This document shows positions 61,430 through 64,000 of a DNA stretch of 64,000 bases, piece by piece. A program made the position numbers and the translations under genes. The notes below the pieces were generated by a model. That model was not told the DNA's origin. It did not search any database and saw only the letters and a program-made list of their open reading frames with translations. The stretch is from Epiperipatus broadwayi. Its lineage: Eukaryota > Onychophora > Udeonychophora > Euonychophora > Peripatidae. The stretch is taken from NCBI GenBank assembly GCA_028023455.1, contig JAQFVV010012529.1:248001-312000 (forward strand), given 5' to 3'. Numbering within the stretch: the first letter of the stretch is position 1; the number at the start of each line of letters is the position of its first letter.

Positions 61430-62465
61430 AGCTAGAAAAACAATAAGAATAATTAGAATAATTGTTGAAAGATGTATACAATGAGGAACAGACATTTAAT
61501 ATTTGTTTTATTAATCTTGGGATGGCTTTTGATAAAGTAAATAAAATTATTTTGTTCTATATTTTGAAAAAGAAAAATGTAGACTAGAATTAGAAAAAAA
61601 TATTTGTAAATTTTTTATAACAATTAAAAAATATTTGAAAGATTAATTAAAAAATTTTTTTATAGATAGATAAAAATATATAGGGATTAAAATATGAATA
61701 TTACCTATTTTTTATTTAATTTAATTAAATTAACTTAGTTTTTAAAGATGGACTTAGCATTGGGATAAGATTTATTGAATTAATTTTGCTAATGGCAGTA
61801 ATTTTTTTAGTTACTGGGGATGAGTTTAAAATATTAATTAGGATTGTTGAAATTTATAGAAAATTTGAACTGAAAATCTAAGTCTAAAGTAGAGATAAAA
61901 ATGATTGGTTGAGCATGAAATTTTAAGCCAGCTTAATGTTTTTAAATATTTAGAAAATTGATTGATGTTGGAAATAGCTATAAAAATATTAAAATGAGAG
62001 GTGCAGTAGTAAAATGAACTTATAATAAAGACAGTAAGTTTTTTATTTTTTGATTAATTAAAGTTGATATTAAGAAAAAGATATGTTAAAATGTTTTGTT
62101 TAAAGTGTGTCAATATATGGAACAGAAGCTTGAATAAATAGAAAAAAGATGAATAAAGTTTAAAGGATTTTGCATTATTTATTTGAAAAGAAGGAAAAAA
62201 AAAATTGTAAATATATTAAAGAGAATAAGTGAAAAGAAATTATTTATCTAGGAAATTATGAAGTATGAGAGAAATTAAATGCAAAATTTACTTAGATAGC
62301 AAAGAAAATTTGAAGAATATGTTGTAAGAGTCTGTTGAAGATAAGAAAAAGATTGATATGAGAAGGAAATTGATTGATTAGCTAAAGGAAGGAAATAGTT
62401 ATGAGTGCATAAAGTTTAGAGCAGTGGACAGATGGACTTATGGAGCTGCCTTTTTAGTGAATAAT
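61430..62465 (+). mobile_element. Very decayed EN/RT LINE
   Basis: Collinear traces of an animal endonuclease-reverse transcriptase: NICFINLGMAFDKVNKIILF (about 61499-61558, RT motif A region with AFDKV), SYKNIKMRGAVVK (about 61975-62010), VCQYMEQKLE (about 62108-62137, matching the YGSE.W block), KRISEKKLFI near 62220, and GQMDLWSCLF (about 62427-62456). Each trace matches the expected order and spacing, but stops and frame changes are everywhere. It appears much older than the copies at 32-34 and 41-42 kb. Confidence 0.6.
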
Positions 62466-63129
62466 TAATATTAATTCTTAAGATATGAGTTTTAATGATA
62501 GCCTGACAATTGGATCTAAATTAATGTTATAATTAAGAATATAAATTAAATATGTAAATCTTAAGAAGTAAAATATGCTTAGACTATTCAGGAATATAAT
62601 AACTATTATTTTAATTAATGAAATTGAAATTGGCTTGAGTTTTAAACAATATTTTATAATATTTTAGTAAGAAGACATTTATTAATTTTTAGTTGTAAGA
62701 TGGCAGATTAGAAGAGATGGAGTAACTTGTTAATTTTAATTTAATGTATCTATGTTTAATCATATTAGTTAGTCTTTTGTAATTTTGAATAATTTAATTC
62801 ATAAGAATTATTTGATGACAAGTGATATGATAATTAATGTTTGCAGAATTAGAAAACAAAATATTAATAAAATAGGTTTAATTAAGTTTATAGATATTAA
62901 TGCAGTAAAATGAATAAATAATCCTACTCTTTCAAAACAAATTTTAACTAGTTAAAATAATTAGATATTTCTTATTTAGAATGTGCAATAATTATTAAGT
63001 TATATATATATGGAAACTTTTATTTAGTTTATATAATTATCATTTATAAAATTGTTAGTTTTATTATTCTGATCTAAAGATTATTTAAAATATACTCTTA
63101 ATATTATTTATATTTAATTATTGTTTCAG
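62466..63129. other. End of intron 10
   Basis: AT-rich; no coding signal beyond the LINE trace. Ends in the TTGTTTCAG acceptor of exon 11. Confidence 0.55.
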
Positions 63130-63200
63130 TGCCTCTGTACAGTGACCTTTGATTCTTTGGAATCTTCATTCAAAGCAGATCCCATTTCTGCAGCTATGGG
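63130..63200 (+). CDS. PNPT1: PNPT1 exon 11 of window (RNase PH 2)
   Basis: Phase-0 exon reading CLCTVTFDSLESSFKADPIS then AAM plus two bases (GG). It matches (V)LCTVTFDSLESG.KSD of PNPT1 directly after the GQTQ motif. Acceptor GTTTCAG at 63129; donor GTAAAA at 63201. The catalytic loop containing the Asn-Arg-Arg motif, the rest of RNase PH 2, and the KH and S1 domains should lie downstream of the window. Confidence 0.95.
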
Positions 63201-64000
63201 GTAAAAAAAATTACATTTATATTTGTATTTTTGTTCTCATTTTCCTACCATTATGTGTATCATATCAGTTTATTTGTATTTTTAATTATGTTTGTTGTTT
63301 TTATCTTGTATTTTTTTTTCGTTTTCTCTTTTTTTAAATATCTTGAATTTTTGATTTAATAGATAATTTAATTTCTCTATCTCATAAAAATATTATTTTT
63401 TCTTTTCAAATGCATTTTGCTGTGCATATACTCTTATAATGTGAAAACAACTGATATGACTTAGCAATTGTAAATTTATCAAATTACATTTTTATTTATT
63501 AATAGAAAAAAAAAATATAGATTACTAAAAGTTCACAGATCATCTTAGTAGTATTTTTCTACATTACTTTTTAAGTGTTTGTGGGTTTCATGTCTGCTGG
63601 CAGGTAATCTGGGTTATAGACAATTTCAGCAATTTTTTACACATGCTTCATTTGAGGAATGATTTCTAGTTTTAAATCTAACATAATATTGTAGTTTTAA
63701 TAATGATATTATTCAGAGTATTGTAAGGGTTGCTTACAATCTTGTTAACCTCACTTATTTGATTAAAAGATCAAAATATAAGTATAAGTTTATGAATAGT
63801 AAATACATTATTATTATATTTTTTTAAAAATACATATGTATATATAAATAGATAATAATCTGAAATCCGGGCACGGCCGCCTGATGGCATTGTTTATGGG
63901 TCAAAACACATAAAAATGCCATTTCTGTGGTGGCCTTATGGCTAATACAACATTTATATTGTATTAACCCATTGCAGGCTGCTTTACATGACATTGCACA
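63201..64000. other. Start of intron 11
   Basis: AT-rich to about 63850. The last 140 bp (from GAAATCCGGGCACGGCCGCC) are suddenly GC-richer and probably the edge of another repeat that continues out of the window. Confidence 0.5.

Larger units (their letters stand above)
1911..63200 (+). other. PNPT1: PNPT1 gene segment (11 exons, 11 introns, both ends open)
   Basis: The eleven exons sum to 950 nt with no stop when joined, and every exon-exon phase is consistent (0, 1, 0, 1, 1, 1, 2, 0, 1, 2, 0 at successive starts). Introns are about 6.9, 21.6, 8.1, 11.4, 5.9, 0.08, 0.09, 1.6, 2.5 and 2.2 kb, followed by an open last intron. PNPT1 is a known mitochondrial exoribonuclease acting in the matrix with the SUV3 helicase and also linked to the intermembrane space; it limits mitochondrial double-stranded RNA. 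The intact frame and GT-AG junctions argue against a pseudogene. Exon usage has not been tested by transcripts. Confidence 0.93.

Overview
The window is eukaryotic nuclear DNA, very AT-rich, with short coding exons separated by long introns full of decayed transposable elements. No prokaryotic gene organisation is present. The one host gene is on the + strand: eleven consecutive internal exons of PNPT1, the mitochondrial polyribonucleotide nucleotidyltransferase (PNPase). The exons join in frame through GT-AG junctions into about 316 residues. These correspond roughly to human PNPT1 residues 100-415: most of the first RNase PH domain, the all-helical linker domain, and the start of the second (catalytic) RNase PH domain. 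The N-terminal exons with the mitochondrial targeting peptide, and the rest of RNase PH 2, KH and S1, lie outside. The gene size, base composition and mix of repeats (ZBED-type hAT, Penelope-like, EN/RT non-LTR elements, foldback MITEs) suggest a large-genome invertebrate. A cephalopod mollusc such as an octopus is my best guess, but that is inference and not shown by the sequence.

Layout. Bases 1-530: the end of a long LTR-like repeat, whose relative fills 50.5-52.7 kb. Exon 1 (1911-2016). Intron 1 (6.9 kb): a 2.2-kb non-autonomous hAT element with a perfect 8-bp target duplication. Exon 2 (8878-8927). Intron 2 (21.6 kb): foldback elements, a LINE 3' end, a palindromic Penelope-like endonuclease pair, a nested foldback/LINE cluster (18.6-20.8 kb), a 2.6-kb decayed LINE (21.7-24.3 kb), an unidentified coding relic, a strong hairpin and a nearly complete decayed ZBED/hAT transposon (27.05-29.9 kb). 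Exon 3 (30531-30594). Intron 3 (8.1 kb): a LINE with a duplicated endonuclease segment and an inserted mini-foldback element. Exon 4 (38695-38742). Intron 4 (11.4 kb): a second LINE of the same family, a repeat cluster split by a 2.6-kb TG...CA element, and a second, larger palindrome. Exon 5 (50112-50225). Intron 5: the 2.2-kb LTR-like element and a 44-bp tandem duplication. Exons 6-8 are tightly packed (56146-56616, introns of 81 and 93 bp). Exon 9 (58219-58315), exon 10 (60842-60944), a very decayed LINE (61.4-62.5 kb), and exon 11 (63130-63200).

The only product expected to be functional is PNPT1, a phosphorolytic 3'-5' exoribonuclease of mitochondria. The transposon coding regions all carry stops or frameshifts and look inert. 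I found no convincing undescribed gene system. The most unusual structures are two long head-to-head palindromes of Penelope-like C-terminal sequence in PNPT1 introns, a mosaic of nested foldback elements, and several clean insertion or duplication footprints.
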